From assembly GCA_026126205.1 (NCBI GenBank), contig JAHCJP010000006.1:62001-126000 (forward strand): 64,000 bases of DNA, read 5' to 3'. Source of the DNA: Maricaulaceae bacterium (GTDB taxonomy: Bacteria > Pseudomonadota > Alphaproteobacteria > Caulobacterales > Maricaulaceae). Numbering within the stretch: the stretch's first letter is position 1; every line of letters begins with the position of its first letter. The translations under genes were made by a program, and so were the position numbers. The notes under the pieces are model-generated. The model searched no databases. It was not told where the DNA came from and saw nothing but the letters and a program-made list of their open reading frames with translations. Positions 1 through 9,117 of this stretch are shown here, piece after piece.

Positions 1-2080
1 ACAGGTTGGGGTTCTGCTGCTGGGCGCGGGCGATCAGCGCGTCGGCCCACTCGTCCAGCATTTCGTATTCCGGGCCGCCCAGAACGAACTGGATGTCGTC
101 GCCGCCCCCGCCGCCCAGCGCCGACCGGCCCGAGGCGAAGGCGCGCACGCCGGTCAGTTGCGCAAAGCGGGTATTGATCTCGCCGATAATCTCTTCGGCG
201 CCGCGGCTGCGATCGTTCCAGTGCGCCATAGTGCCGACGACGACGCCGGAGGAGAACCCGCCGCCGCCCCAGCCAGGCACCACCACCATGACCTGCGCCA
301 GTTCGCCGGACTCCAGATATTCGAACAGGATCTGTTCGATCTCCTCGGCCTGCCGGGCGGTGTACTCGAATCCCGCCCCCTGTGGGCCCGAGAACATGGC
401 GAAGAAACCACCCCGGTCCTCGGTGGGGATCAGTTCGCCCGGCAGCTTGCTCATGAAGAACGCTGAACCGCCGACCGCCGCCAGCACAAAGGGGATGGCC
501 AGCCACGGCGCTTTCAGAACCGCCTCCAGCGAGTTGCAGTATTGCCGCCGCGCCGCGCCAACCACATCGTCAACCAGCTTGGTCACGCCACGCGCCTTGT
601 TCGCAGGTTTGATAAGCTTCGACGCCATCATCGGCGACAGCGTCAGCGCCACGATGCTGGACAGGATCACCGCGCCGGAAACCGTCGCCGCCAGCTCGAT
701 GAAAATCCGCCCGATGAAACCGGGCAGGAACAGCAGCGGTACGAACACCGCCACGACCACCGCCGTGGTGGCGATGACCGCGAAGAATACCTGCCGCGCG
801 CCATTGAAGGCCGCCAGGATGCGCGGTTCGCCCTCGTCGGTGCGGCGCTGGATATTCTCCAGCACCACGATGGAGTCGTCGACGACCAGGCCGATGCACA
901 GCACCAGCGCCAGCAGGGTGAGGATGTTGATCGAAAAGCCCAGCACGGCGAGGATCGCGAAGGTGCCGATCAGGCAGACCGGCACCACCGCCGCCGGGAT
1001 CAACGCCGCGCGCAGCGAACCGAGGAACAGGAAGATCACCGCCACCACCAGCGTCGCGGCCACGGCCAGCGTCCGCCAGACCTCGCGGATCGATTCCTCG
1101 ATGAAGATCGTGGAATCGTTCGCCAGCATGATTTCCATGCCCTCGGGCAGCGTCGGAGCGATGCGGCCGACTTCCTCGCGAACCTCACGCGCCACATCCA
1201 GAGAATTGGCCTGGCTCTGCCGGACGATGCCAAGGCCGATGCGCGTTACGCCGTTGCCGCGGAACAGGGACCGTGGTTCGGCCGGGCCGATCTCAACATC
1301 GGCGATCTCGCCCAGCCGCACGACATGGCCGCCACGCGCCGCGCCGACAGGCAGACGTGCGAACGCTTCGGGGTCGGCATAGCCCCGCTGCACGCGCACC
1401 GTCAGGTCGATGCCGGGAGTTTCCAGCGCGCCAGCCGGCAACTCCACATTCTGCGTACGCAAGGCGCGTTCGATATCGTCGATGGTGACGCCGCGCGACG
1501 CCATGGCGGAGGGATCCAGCCAGATGCGCATGGCGAAGCGGCGCTGACCACCGATGCGCACCGTGGCGACTCCGTCGATCACCGCCAGCCGGTCGACGAT
1601 GTAGCGTTCGGCGAAGTCGGTCAGCTCCTCCATCGTCAACCGTTCAGACGACAACGAGTACCAGATGATCGGACGGGCGTCGGAATCCTGCTTGTTGACC
1701 TGCGGCGGATCCACGTCCTGCGGCAAGCGGCCGATGACGCGCGAGACTGCGTCCCGCACGTCATTGGCGGCGGCCTCGATGTCACGCTCCAGATGGAAGG
1801 TGATGGAGATGTTCGAGCGTCCGTCACGGCTGGAAGAGGTGATCAGGTCCACCCCGTCAATGCCGGTTAGCTGCTCCTCGATCACCTGGGTGACGCGGTT
1901 CTCCACCACCTCGGCGTTCGCACCGGGGTAACTGGTCTGAACCGACACCACCGGCCGGTCGACATTCGGCAGTTCCCGCACCGGCAGCGAGGCGAAGCCC
2001 AGCACGCCGAACACGATCAGCAGGGCGCTGAGCACCCCGGCCATGACCGGGCGTTTGACGGCGATGTCGGAAAGGGTCAA
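1..2080 (-). CDS. RND multidrug efflux permease (HAE1/AcrB type), partial
   Basis: Inner-membrane proton-driven drug exporter, cut by the window edge: about 693 N-terminal residues are present of a family length near 1,020. Visible are TM1 (about residues 11-30), the first periplasmic porter domain starting with the family pattern LPxVDRPxVxVxTSYPGA, and the TM2-TM6 block with the segment GLVVDDSIVVLENI, whose paired Asp residues match the proton-relay aspartates of AcrB. The start is TTG, overlapping the TGA of the adaptor gene; GGAGG lies 7 nt upstream of it, which decides the start. The periplasmic adaptor is immediately upstream, so the two form a translationally coupled efflux operon. 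Substrate cannot be read from sequence. No outer-membrane channel gene is visible; it may lie beyond the left edge. Confidence 0.93.
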   Translation of the reverse strand, partial: MTLSDIAVKRPVMAGVLSALLIVFGVLGFASLPVRELPNVDRPVVSVQTSYPGANAEVVENRVTQVIEEQLTGIDGVDLITSSSRDGRSNISITFHLERDIEAAANDVRDAVSRVIGRLPQDVDPPQVNKQDSDARPIIWYSLSSERLTMEELTDFAERYIVDRLAVIDGVATVRIGGQRRFAMRIWLDPSAMASRGVTIDDIERALRTQNVELPAGALETPGIDLTVRVQRGYADPEAFARLPVGAARGGHVVRLGEIADVEIGPAEPRSLFRGNGVTRIGLGIVRQSQANSLDVAREVREEVGRIAPTLPEGMEIMLANDSTIFIEESIREVWRTLAVAATLVVAVIFLFLGSLRAALIPAAVVPVCLIGTFAILAVLGFSINILTLLALVLCIGLVVDDSIVVLENIQRRTDEGEPRILAAFNGARQVFFAVIATTAVVVAVFVPLLFLPGFIGRIFIELAATVSGAVILSSIVALTLSPMMASKLIKPANKARGVTKLVDDVVGAARRQYCNSLEAVLKAPWLAIPFVLAAVGGSAFFMSKLPGELIPTEDRGGFFAMFSGPQGAGFEYTARQAEEIEQILFEYLESGELAQVMVVVPGWGGGGFSSGVVVGTMAHWNDRSRGAEEIIGEINTRFAQLTGVRAFASGRSALGGGGGDDIQFVLGGPEYEMLDEWADALIARAQQQNPNL

Positions 2081-3177
2081 TTCACCGCCTCCACATGTCC
2101 CGCCGCGCCGGGAACACGGCTCTGAGCCACACGCACCGGGGCGCCGTCCCGGAGACGATGCGTTCCCTGGGCGACGATGCGTTCACCCGGTTGCAGCCCG
2201 TCCAGGACCTCAAGCCAGCCCTCGCGGCGCTGGCCGATGGTCACGAACCGCTGTTGCGCCTGCGCGCCGCGTTCGGTCTCGGTGATCACGAACACGAAAG
2301 CGCGGTCCTGCATGCGCACCAGCGCCGGTTCTGGTATCGCCGGCCGCATGCGCACGTCGCGCCGAACCTGGACCTGCATCAGCATGCCCGGGGCCAGCCG
2401 CCCGTCCTCGTTCGGGATTTCCGCGCGAACCGTGACCGCCCGAGTCACCGGATCGACGCGGCTGTCGATGTTGGCGATGGTTCCGGTGAATACCTCGCCG
2501 GGCCAGGCCGCGGCCGTGGCGCGGATCTCCATCCCCTGCGCCAGAACCGACAGGAAGCGCTCAGGCGCGGTGAAATCCAGCTTGATCACCGAGATATCGT
2601 CCAGGGTCGCCAGAATATCGCCGGGGCGCGCCAATTCGCCGACGCTGATATTGCGCAGGCCGATCACGCCATCGAAGGGCGCGCGGATGATGCGATCAGC
2701 CAGCCGCGCCTCGATGGCGCCGACGCGGGCCTGCGCCCGGTCGGCGGCCGCCTGCATCTCCTGCACGCGGGTCTGGGCCGCCACGCCGCGTTCGGCCAGT
2801 TCACGCGCACGGGTCAGCTCGCGGCGCGCCTCGTTCAGGGTGGCCCGCGCCTCATTCAGCAGCGCCGATTCCTCCCGGTCCGCCAGTTCGGCCAGCACCT
2901 GCCCCGCCGTCACCCGGTCGCCGGATTCGAAGGCGATCCGGCTGATCACGTCTGCGACCTTGGAGGTGATCTGCACGGATTCATTGGCGCGCACGGTGCC
3001 GATGGCGTCCACAGTGTCGGCGAACTCGCGCAAACGCACCTCGTCCGCCGCCACGGCGATCGCGGCGAAGCCTTGCTGACCGTTGCTCGCCGGACGCGCC
3101 GCCTCGCGCAGCAGCACGGCCGCCGCCATCACAATCACGACGACGATCGCAGCGATCAGAAACCCGAGACGGCGCAT
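2077..3177 (-). CDS. RND efflux periplasmic adaptor (membrane fusion protein)
   Basis: 366-residue periplasmic adaptor that links the RND permease to an outer-membrane channel. Residues about 5-25 form an uncleaved N-terminal anchor. A lipoyl/barrel-sandwich half follows (about 55-95, with VxANESVxIxSKV), then a helical hairpin rich in Glu, Arg and Ala (about 100-150), the second lipoyl half (IIRAPFDGVIGLRNISVGE), a beta-barrel domain (DFTAPERFLSVLxxG) and the membrane-proximal domain. Length and order are typical of the AcrA/MexA class. It is the first gene of the operon; its TGA overlaps the TTG start of the permease. A GGGAG motif lies about 10 nt before the ATG. Transcription is probably controlled at the perfect palindrome about 66 nt upstream. 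Confidence 0.93.
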   Translation of the reverse strand: MRRLGFLIAAIVVVIVMAAAVLLREAARPASNGQQGFAAIAVAADEVRLREFADTVDAIGTVRANESVQITSKVADVISRIAFESGDRVTAGQVLAELADREESALLNEARATLNEARRELTRARELAERGVAAQTRVQEMQAAADRAQARVGAIEARLADRIIRAPFDGVIGLRNISVGELARPGDILATLDDISVIKLDFTAPERFLSVLAQGMEIRATAAAWPGEVFTGTIANIDSRVDPVTRAVTVRAEIPNEDGRLAPGMLMQVQVRRDVRMRPAIPEPALVRMQDRAFVFVITETERGAQAQQRFVTIGQRREGWLEVLDGLQPGERIVAQGTHRLRDGAPVRVAQSRVPGAAGHVEAVN

Positions 3178-3242
3178 ATGCGTCTAACTCCCTCCGGACG
3201 CCGGGCAGATAGGGCTCTCGCCCATCGCACGCAAAGAAAAAA

Positions 3243-3263
3243 CATGTTTCTCACAGAAACATG
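3243..3263. promoter_or_regulatory. Perfect 9-bp inverted repeat, candidate TetR-type operator
   Basis: CATGTTTCT and its exact reverse complement AGAAACATG are separated by three bases (CAC). The site lies in the 106-bp gap upstream of the efflux adaptor gene, about 66 nt before its start codon, where the promoter is expected. Perfect short-spacer palindromes in front of RND operons are the usual binding sites of TetR/AcrR-type repressors. No regulator gene is next to it in this window, so the identity of the protein is inference. Confidence 0.65.
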
Positions 3264-3283
3264 ATCGTTTCGTCCGGCGCCGG

Positions 3284-4174
3284 TTAAAATCGGCGCCAAA
3301 CCGCGACCAGCGCGGCCCGCTCCTCAATAGCGTCCCGGCCGGCGAAAGTGAAGAAACCGCCGATCTGCAAAGCATATGCGCCGCGCTCCCATACGGCGGA
3401 GCCCTGGAAAGTGTGCCGCCTGTAGGACCGCCCCTGAAGCCTCACATCCGGTTCGCCGAAGACGGAGAAGCTCTGGGCCAGAAGCAGGATTCTTTCCCGC
3501 GGCCGCCAGCCCGCCGTCAGGTCCAGCCGCGCCTCTGAAGGATAGCCTGTGCTGCGCCAGCGATATCCTGCCTGCGCATCGACAAAACTGCGGGTCCCGA
3601 CAGACCTCGCCGCCAGCAAGCGCGCCTCGGCTCCATAACCGCCCTCGCCCAGGGGATGCACGGCGACATTCTCGCCGGACCCCGGGATCACCGCCTTCAG
3701 CTGCCCCGAAAACACCCAGCGCGTCCCCTGCCAGAACCGTCGCCGCAAGCCGATCTCGCTGGCCGCCAGCCCGGTCGAACTCTGCGATCCGCCCGCGCCG
3801 CCGATATGAACCTGCTGCCAGGCGGCCCGCCCGGTCAGGGTGATGCGGTCCGTCAACCCGTATTCGAAGAAGGTGGCGACTTCATGCTTGCTGTAGTCGG
3901 CCGCTACATCCAGGCGCCCCTCCGGGCCAAAGGCCCGGACGGCGCGATCGACGACGAACGTCTGGATGACCAGGCCTTCGCCCTTCCTGTGCGTCCACGC
4001 CCCGGCTTCAGCGGTTTCAGGCGCGGCCAGCGCCGCGGCGATCAGACCGCATAACCCGGCGATTCCCGGTCGACGCGGGTGCGCACCGCCGCCCAGGCGA
4101 TCTCGAGGAAGAATTCGTTGACGAAACCTTCCATGCCCTGGTTGAAGACGCGATCCTGCATCTTCTTGTCCCAA
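3284..4174 (-). CDS. Putative outer-membrane beta-barrel protein
   Basis: I do not recognise a named function. The mature part (about 240 residues) has alternating aromatic/hydrophobic strands, many Gly and Arg turns and a C-terminal Phe (AVWRRF), all typical of small outer-membrane barrels; it resembles the loosely defined phenol meta-pathway/transporter-like barrels. A signal peptide is visible in frame (RRPGIAGLCGLIAAALAAPE, then AEAGAW). The start is unclear: the first usable codon, TTG at 4174, would overlap the aldolase gene by 133 nt and put about 35 extra residues before the signal peptide. An in-frame CTG nearer the signal peptide, or translational coupling to the upstream aldolase, are alternatives. 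The stop is sound; the 5' end is not. Confidence 0.6.
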   Translation of the reverse strand: MGQEDAGSRLQPGHGRFRQRILPRDRLGGGAHPRRPGIAGLCGLIAAALAAPETAEAGAWTHRKGEGLVIQTFVVDRAVRAFGPEGRLDVAADYSKHEVATFFEYGLTDRITLTGRAAWQQVHIGGAGGSQSSTGLAASEIGLRRRFWQGTRWVFSGQLKAVIPGSGENVAVHPLGEGGYGAEARLLAARSVGTRSFVDAQAGYRWRSTGYPSEARLDLTAGWRPRERILLLAQSFSVFGEPDVRLQGRSYRRHTFQGSAVWERGAYALQIGGFFTFAGRDAIEERAALVAVWRRF

Positions 4175-4806
4175 AGTATAAGCTCCGTCCCGCCGGCCTG
4201 CGCCATCGTCTGTATCTTACATGCGCGTTCGAGAAGATAAATCCGCAAATAGGCCTGAAAGGGATGAGAGCCCACGGAAAGCGTGCCATGATTGCGCAGG
4301 ATCATTGTATTCTTTTCGCCAAGGTCGGCGACAAGGCGTTTTTTCTCATCCGCTTCCAGCGCCAGTCCTTCATAGCCGTGATAGGCCACGTCCGACATGA
4401 TGTTCATGGCCAGTTGCGAGATCGGCAGCAGACCGTCCTTCTGCGCCGCCACGGCCACGCCGGCGTCGGTGTGCAGGTGCATGGCCACCTTGGCGTCCGG
4501 CCGCGCCTCGTGGATCGCGGAATGGATGGTGAAACCGGCCGGATTGATGCCATAGCGCGAAGGCGGCAGCACATTGCCCTGCAGGTCCACCTTCACCAGG
4601 TTCGAAGCCGTGACGTCCTCGTACAGAAGCCCGAATGGGTTGAGCAGGAAATGCTCTTCCGGCCCCGGCACGCGCATGGAGATATGGGTGAAGAACAGGT
4701 CGTCCCAGCCATGTATCCGCACCAGCCGGTAGAGCGCCGCCAGATCGCAGCGCGCCTTCCATTCCGCCTCGCTGACAATGTCTTTCACCGAAGCCTGATC
4801 ATCCAT
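4042..4806 (-). CDS. Class II aldolase/adducin family protein
   Basis: 254-residue cytoplasmic zinc-dependent aldolase-fold protein. The metal-binding His residues are visible in AMHLHTDAG (His110 and His112) and RNHGTLSVG (His173), with Glu100 (AIHEARPD) nearby. This family includes fuculose-phosphate aldolase and many uncharacterised members; the substrate here cannot be assigned. I chose the ATG at 4806, giving MDDQASVK, because GGGAGGG sits 5 nt upstream; a longer reading from 4860 lacks such a site and would add 18 residues of poor character. Its last codons lie inside the long form of the barrel gene downstream. Confidence 0.85.
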   Translation of the reverse strand: MDDQASVKDIVSEAEWKARCDLAALYRLVRIHGWDDLFFTHISMRVPGPEEHFLLNPFGLLYEDVTASNLVKVDLQGNVLPPSRYGINPAGFTIHSAIHEARPDAKVAMHLHTDAGVAVAAQKDGLLPISQLAMNIMSDVAYHGYEGLALEADEKKRLVADLGEKNTMILRNHGTLSVGSHPFQAYLRIYLLERACKIQTMAQAGGTELILWDKKMQDRVFNQGMEGFVNEFFLEIAWAAVRTRVDRESPGYAV

Positions 4807-4970
4807 CTGACCCTCCCTGGGGCGTTGAACGCCGTTCACTTTCCAGCATCCGGCTTTCATGGCCGCGCGTCAAATCCACCGGCGCGGCGCGCAGCGGCTT
4901 TAATCGCCCGGAAACCATGAATCTCCAGCAATGAGGCGAATTAACAAACAGGTCAGGGAGTCGGCTAAGT

Positions 4971-6026
4971 ATGGGCTCTGCGATGAGTGCTTTGTCTAGT
5001 CTCGCGAAGGTGCGCAGTCCGGCCAGCCGCGAAGCGCTGACGCTGGGCGTCGCGGATATTTGCACCGCCAAGCCCTTGTCGGAAAAGGCTTCGCCGGTTG
5101 CGGGCGAACTGCTGCTGACCCTGGCGAAAATGACCGAGGAACGCGTCCGCATCGCGCTGGCGGCCAAGCTGGCCGGATGCGCCTGGGCGCCGCATGAAGT
5201 GATTCGATTCCTCGCCTTCGATGAGATCGGCGTCGCCCGGCACATCATCACGAAGAGCCCCTGTCTGACCGAAACTGACCTGCTGGAATTGATTGCAGCG
5301 CGCGGCCCTGAACACCGCAGAGCTATCGCGGAGCGCCCTCACATCGCCATACCGGTCACCGACGCGCTGGCAGCCCATGGTGAACCGCTGACCCTGCAGG
5401 CGCTGGCGGCGAACCCTTCCGCCGCCATCAGCACGATGACGTTCGACATCTGCCTGAAAGCGGCCGCGGAGACGCCTGCTCTGCGAGATCTTCTGGCCAA
5501 ACGCCCCGACTTTCCGGCCAGCCTGGCCGAAGGCCTGTGCCTGCTGGTCTCTGAGCGCCTGCGTGACGAACTGATCACGCGCTTTGACCTGGATCGCGAC
5601 ACCCTTGCGGAGGCGGTGGCGGAAACCACCACCGCCGCCGGGCGGGAAGACGAGGACTCACTGGCCGCCAAGCTGGTGACCGAAATGGGCGCCAGCGGCG
5701 CGCTGAACGGCGCCTTCGCGTTGCGGGCCCTCACCCAGGGCAAGGACGTGCTGTTCGATCACGCCATCGCTGCTCTTTGCGGTGTTACGCCGGGCGAATG
5801 GCGCACTGCCCTTGCGCTGTCCGGCGTGCGATCCGCCGCCCTGGCCTGCCGCGCCGCTCGCATCGATCGCGGCGTCTTCCCGACCGTTCATCGCGCTCTT
5901 GCCCGCGCCGGACGCGTGCATCCGGTTCTGGAAGGCGCAGCGATGGACGCCGCGGCGCAGATTTTCCAGCTCTACAGCATAGACAAGGCTCGCGAGTCCT
6001 TGCGCCGCATCGGTCAGAGCGGTTGA
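4971..6026 (+). CDS. DUF2336 domain protein (first copy)
   Basis: 351-residue, Ala/Leu-rich, all-helical protein made of HEAT-like repeats, recognisable as DUF2336, a family almost confined to Alphaproteobacteria. Repeats can be seen around [33 protein letters not shown] and [10 protein letters not shown]. No signal peptide or membrane segment is visible. The molecular role of DUF2336 is not established. The neighbours (receiver protein, HPt-like protein, second DUF2336 gene) point to a phosphorelay. GGGAG lies about 10 nt before the ATG. NAD kinase follows after 28 nt on the same strand. Confidence 0.85.
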   Translation: MGSAMSALSSLAKVRSPASREALTLGVADICTAKPLSEKASPVAGELLLTLAKMTEERVRIALAAKLAGCAWAPHEVIRFLAFDEIGVARHIITKSPCLTETDLLELIAARGPEHRRAIAERPHIAIPVTDALAAHGEPLTLQALAANPSAAISTMTFDICLKAAAETPALRDLLAKRPDFPASLAEGLCLLVSERLRDELITRFDLDRDTLAEAVAETTTAAGREDEDSLAAKLVTEMGASGALNGAFALRALTQGKDVLFDHAIAALCGVTPGEWRTALALSGVRSAALACRAARIDRGVFPTVHRALARAGRVHPVLEGAAMDAAAQIFQLYSIDKARESLRRIGQSG

Positions 6027-6054
6027 ATGGCCGGACCCTGCGCCCCGGCCGCCC

Positions 6055-6828
6055 GTGACGATATCGAACCCTGCCCTCACCTTCATCGCCAGCCTGCGCC
6101 CGGAAGCCCAGGCGGCGGCGAAACGTCTCGCCGCGCGTTATGGCTCGGTTCCGCTTGAAGAGGCCAACGTCATCGTCGCACTCGGCGGCGATGGCCTGAT
6201 GCTGCAGGCGCTGGGCGCCGCCATGCCGCGGCGCACGCCGGTGTTCGGTATGAATTTCGGCTCGGTCGGCTTCCTGATGAACGATTTCGCCGAGGATGGC
6301 CTCGTCGAACGTATCACCGCCGCTGAACGCGCGGAGATCCGCCCCCTGCGCGCCGAGGGCGAGGACATCCGCGGAACCCGCTTCGCCGCCATCGCCATCA
6401 ATGAGGTGTCATTGCTGCGTGAGACGCGTCAGACGGCGAAAATCCGTATCCTGGTCAATCGCCAGACGCGGATGGCGGAATTGGCGGCCGACGGCGTGCT
6501 GGTGGCGACTCCCGCCGGGTCCACGGCCTATAATTTTTCCGCACACGGCCCGATTTTGCCCCTCGATTCGAAAGTGCTTGCGCTGACGCCGATCAGCGCC
6601 TTCCGGCCCCGCCGTTGGCGCGGGGCCTTGTTGCCGCATGACAGCCTGGTGCGTTTCGAGATCATCGATCCGCACATGCGCCCGGTGTCAGCAGTCGCCG
6701 ACAATCAGGAATTCCGCGAGATCGCCTGGGTGGAGGTCGCTGAGGCCGCCGATCTGTCCCTGGCGATGCTTTTCGATCGCGACCGCCCCCTGGCGGAGCG
6801 GATTCTGGCTGAACAGTTCGAGAGTTAG
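6055..6828 (+). CDS. nadK: NAD kinase
   Basis: 257-residue cytosolic kinase converting NAD to NADP with ATP or polyphosphate. The signature GGDG is at residues 44-47 ([10 protein letters not shown]). INEVSLLR and the glycine-rich [16 protein letters not shown] block, which bind NAD, are intact. The length is at the short end for the family, as is common in Alphaproteobacteria. The start is GTG; no strong ribosome site is visible, so coupling to the DUF2336 gene 28 nt upstream is plausible. Confidence 0.96.
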   Translation: MTISNPALTFIASLRPEAQAAAKRLAARYGSVPLEEANVIVALGGDGLMLQALGAAMPRRTPVFGMNFGSVGFLMNDFAEDGLVERITAAERAEIRPLRAEGEDIRGTRFAAIAINEVSLLRETRQTAKIRILVNRQTRMAELAADGVLVATPAGSTAYNFSAHGPILPLDSKVLALTPISAFRPRRWRGALLPHDSLVRFEIIDPHMRPVSAVADNQEFREIAWVEVAEAADLSLAMLFDRDRPLAERILAEQFES

Positions 6829-6909
6829 CGCCCTTCGCGTTCCGCCCCGCTTAGGTTGATGTTAAGCAACGCCTGCTAGCGTCCGGACAAAATCGGGCGA
6901 GGGTGCTGA

Positions 6910-7377
6910 GTGAATAGCGAAATTGGACCTGTGCCGCCTGCGGTGGAAAACCTGACGGTGGTCATCGTGGACGACAACGCGGCTTTGCGGGGCGCCTTGC
7001 GCGCCGCCTTGTCGGCTATGGGGTGCGCCCGTGTCGTCGAAGCGGAATCCGGCGAGGCCGCGCTGAATGTGATCGCAGTTGAACACGTCGATCTGGTCAT
7101 GACCGACTGGAAGATGCGCGGCATGGACGGTCTGGAACTGGCGCGCCTGCTGCGCGCGGACCAGGCTGGCGCCGCGATCCCGCTGGTCATGTTGACCGCC
7201 TATGACGAGGACTCGCGCCGCCAGACGGCGCATGCCGCGGGCGTTGACCGTTTCATAGTCAAGCCGTTCACCGCAAAGGCCCTCGCCTATGGCGTCGCCG
7301 CCGCCGCCAGAGGCGGTGCAGCGCGCCGCGGCGCAAACGCCCGGGAAAATGCCCAGTTCAGCGCGCAGGGAGCGTGA
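6910..7377 (+). CDS. Single-domain response regulator (CheY-like receiver)
   Basis: 155 residues holding one receiver domain and no output domain. Conserved residues are visible: acidic pair Asp21-Asp22 (VIVDDNAA), phosphoacceptor Asp66 (MTDWKMRGMDG), Thr96 (LTAYDED) and Lys118 (FIVKPF). The C-terminal 30 residues are Ala/Arg-rich and probably disordered. The start is GTG at 6910. It is followed two bases after its stop by an HPt-like gene, so the pair is almost certainly co-translated and may exchange phosphate. No histidine kinase is present in the window. Confidence 0.92.
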   Translation: MNSEIGPVPPAVENLTVVIVDDNAALRGALRAALSAMGCARVVEAESGEAALNVIAVEHVDLVMTDWKMRGMDGLELARLLRADQAGAAIPLVMLTAYDEDSRRQTAHAAGVDRFIVKPFTAKALAYGVAAAARGGAARRGANARENAQFSAQGA

Positions 7378-7378
7378 C

Positions 7379-7909
7379 ATGTCGAAAAAACAACAACCCA
7401 TCGAGATGATCACGCCGCCGAACATGCTTCGGGTGAAGGTCGGCGGCCGCATCGGTCCGATCGCCGATGATGTCATCGCCCGCGCCGAGGCGGCGCTGGA
7501 AACCATGCAGGAGGACTTCGCCCACTGGTTGGAGGACGAGGTCCGCAAACTTGAATCCGCCGCGATGAATGTAAAAACCCGCGGCGTGCGGGGCGAGGCC
7601 GGGGAAACTCTGTTCGCCGCCGCGCACGACCTGCGCGGACTGGGCGCGACCTATCAGTTCCCTATTATCACCCGTCTCGCCGCCTCGCTGTGCAAGATGG
7701 TTGAGACCGCGGAAAAGCGGGAAGCCGCGCCCCCCGCGCTGGCGCTGGCGCATGCGGACGCCATTCGCGCCGCACTGCGCCAGAACATCCGCGACGTGGA
7801 CAACGCCGTCGGCCGCATGCTCGTTGATGAACTGGAAACCCGTGTGGCGGAATTCGCCGCACCCTGGGAGCCGGCGGCTCAGCCGACAGCGATGCGCGCC
7901 GCAGGCTGA
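7379..7909 (+). CDS. HPt-like phosphotransfer protein
   Basis: 176-residue helical protein. The segment AAHDLRGLGATYQFP has the pattern of an HPt phosphorylation site, with His83 as the likely phosphohistidine, followed by the helix ITRLAASLCKMVE. The first 75 residues are an extra helical region with no family I can name. The ATG at 7379 lies one base after the TGA of the receiver gene. Together they look like a receiver/HPt module without its own kinase. The 3' end overlaps the convergent DUF2336 gene by 31 nt. The HPt call rests on motif and context. Confidence 0.75.
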   Translation: MSKKQQPIEMITPPNMLRVKVGGRIGPIADDVIARAEAALETMQEDFAHWLEDEVRKLESAAMNVKTRGVRGEAGETLFAAAHDLRGLGATYQFPIITRLAASLCKMVETAEKREAAPPALALAHADAIRAALRQNIRDVDNAVGRMLVDELETRVAEFAAPWEPAAQPTAMRAAG

Positions 7910-9033
7910 TACGTCCCTGACTGTTCCTCGTCCATGCGGGCGAGGATGTATTCCATGTCTTCTTCCGGCAACCCTTGAAACCTGGTAAGCGCCCGCTCGG
8001 CCAGCCGGCGGCGGAACTCCGCCCGGCCCTGCTCGGAATCCCCGATCTCCAGGGAATGGGCGACTTCAAGTGCGGCACGGATCGCCGGGAAGATACGCGG
8101 CGGCATGCCCGTACGGTCAAAAATCGCTTTCAACCCCAGCGGCCCCGCATCATGGATCAGCAACCATGCCTTGGCGTGCGGCAGGCCAGCCAGCTCGGCG
8201 GCGGCATGTTCGAAGAACGAGATATGTCCCCGGAAAATTGCACGCAGGATCAGCGACGGGGTGAGGCGGCCATTCAGCTGCAACTGCTGTACGAACCGGC
8301 GCATGTCCGGTGCGACTCCTGCCTGGTCAACCAGATCGACCACCGCCCGTTCACGTGAGCCTTCGGCCAGCTCCACCGCCAGTTGAGGTGGCAGGGCGTG
8401 ACGCCGCACCAGCCTTTCGAGCGCGGCGTCGCTGACATGGGCGATCAGCTTTTCAGTGATATTGATGGGCAGGGTCGAGCGCGCCACGAACGCATCCATG
8501 ACCGTGCGGGATTCGCAGAACCGCACGAACGCCTTCTGATAGGCCTGATCGTCAAACCGCGCGCCGTCATTGGCCGCTGCGACGCCGCAGGCCTGTTCGT
8601 CGCCATGATCCATGATCGCGTTGACCACCGGAGTCGAGACCTCTGGGCGCGCGGCCACCGCCGCCTGTTTCGCCCCTTCGCCGCCGCGCACGATCTCGAT
8701 CAGGTCATCATCGGTTAGCACCGGGGTTCCCGCAATCACAGGGATGGCGATGGAATCGATGTCTTTGGCCAGATGGACGGCGATCTCGCGGGGCAGGTGC
8801 GGCGACTGGCGCATCGTCACCGCCAGCGCGCGGCGCACCAGCGCCACGGCGTCCTGCGCGATCATCGCCACGATGGCGTTTGCGGCCTCACGCTCCGCCG
8901 GTGTGAGATCGGGCCGGTCGATACGGTGGCAGATCTTGCGCGCGGCCATGGCGCGCTCTTCTACGTCCGCGCCCTTGACCAGCCTCTGGATATCCGCCTC
9001 GGTCAGACGATTGCGCATCGCAATGACGCTCAT
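7879..9033 (-). CDS. DUF2336 domain protein (second copy)
   Basis: 384-residue helical-repeat protein of the same family as the gene at 4971. Repeat-like segments include AVTMRQSPHLPREIAVHLA, AAVAARPEVSTP and FEHAAAELAGL. It has no signal peptide. AAGGAGA lies 9 nt before the ATG, supporting the start. It converges on the HPt-like gene with a 31-nt overlap. Two family members flanking a receiver/HPt pair suggest a shared signalling role, which is inference. Confidence 0.85.
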   Translation of the reverse strand: MSVIAMRNRLTEADIQRLVKGADVEERAMAARKICHRIDRPDLTPAEREAANAIVAMIAQDAVALVRRALAVTMRQSPHLPREIAVHLAKDIDSIAIPVIAGTPVLTDDDLIEIVRGGEGAKQAAVAARPEVSTPVVNAIMDHGDEQACGVAAANDGARFDDQAYQKAFVRFCESRTVMDAFVARSTLPINITEKLIAHVSDAALERLVRRHALPPQLAVELAEGSRERAVVDLVDQAGVAPDMRRFVQQLQLNGRLTPSLILRAIFRGHISFFEHAAAELAGLPHAKAWLLIHDAGPLGLKAIFDRTGMPPRIFPAIRAALEVAHSLEIGDSEQGRAEFRRRLAERALTRFQGLPEEDMEYILARMDEEQSGTYQPAARIAVG

Positions 9034-9117
9034 CTTGGGTTTCTCCTTGGCCGGACTCCGGCGAATCCAGATTCGCCCTGTCCGGTTTAACGAAGCGTTG
9101 CCGAAGCCCGGTCGTGT

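Noticed and set aside
542..1870. Plus-strand open frame rich in His, Arg and Asp
   Set aside because: Antisense to the RND permease, whose motifs are unmistakable.
3276..3297. GGCGCCG/CGGCGCC hairpin around the stop codon of the barrel gene
   Set aside because: Seven-bp stem with no T tract on either strand; not enough for a terminator call.
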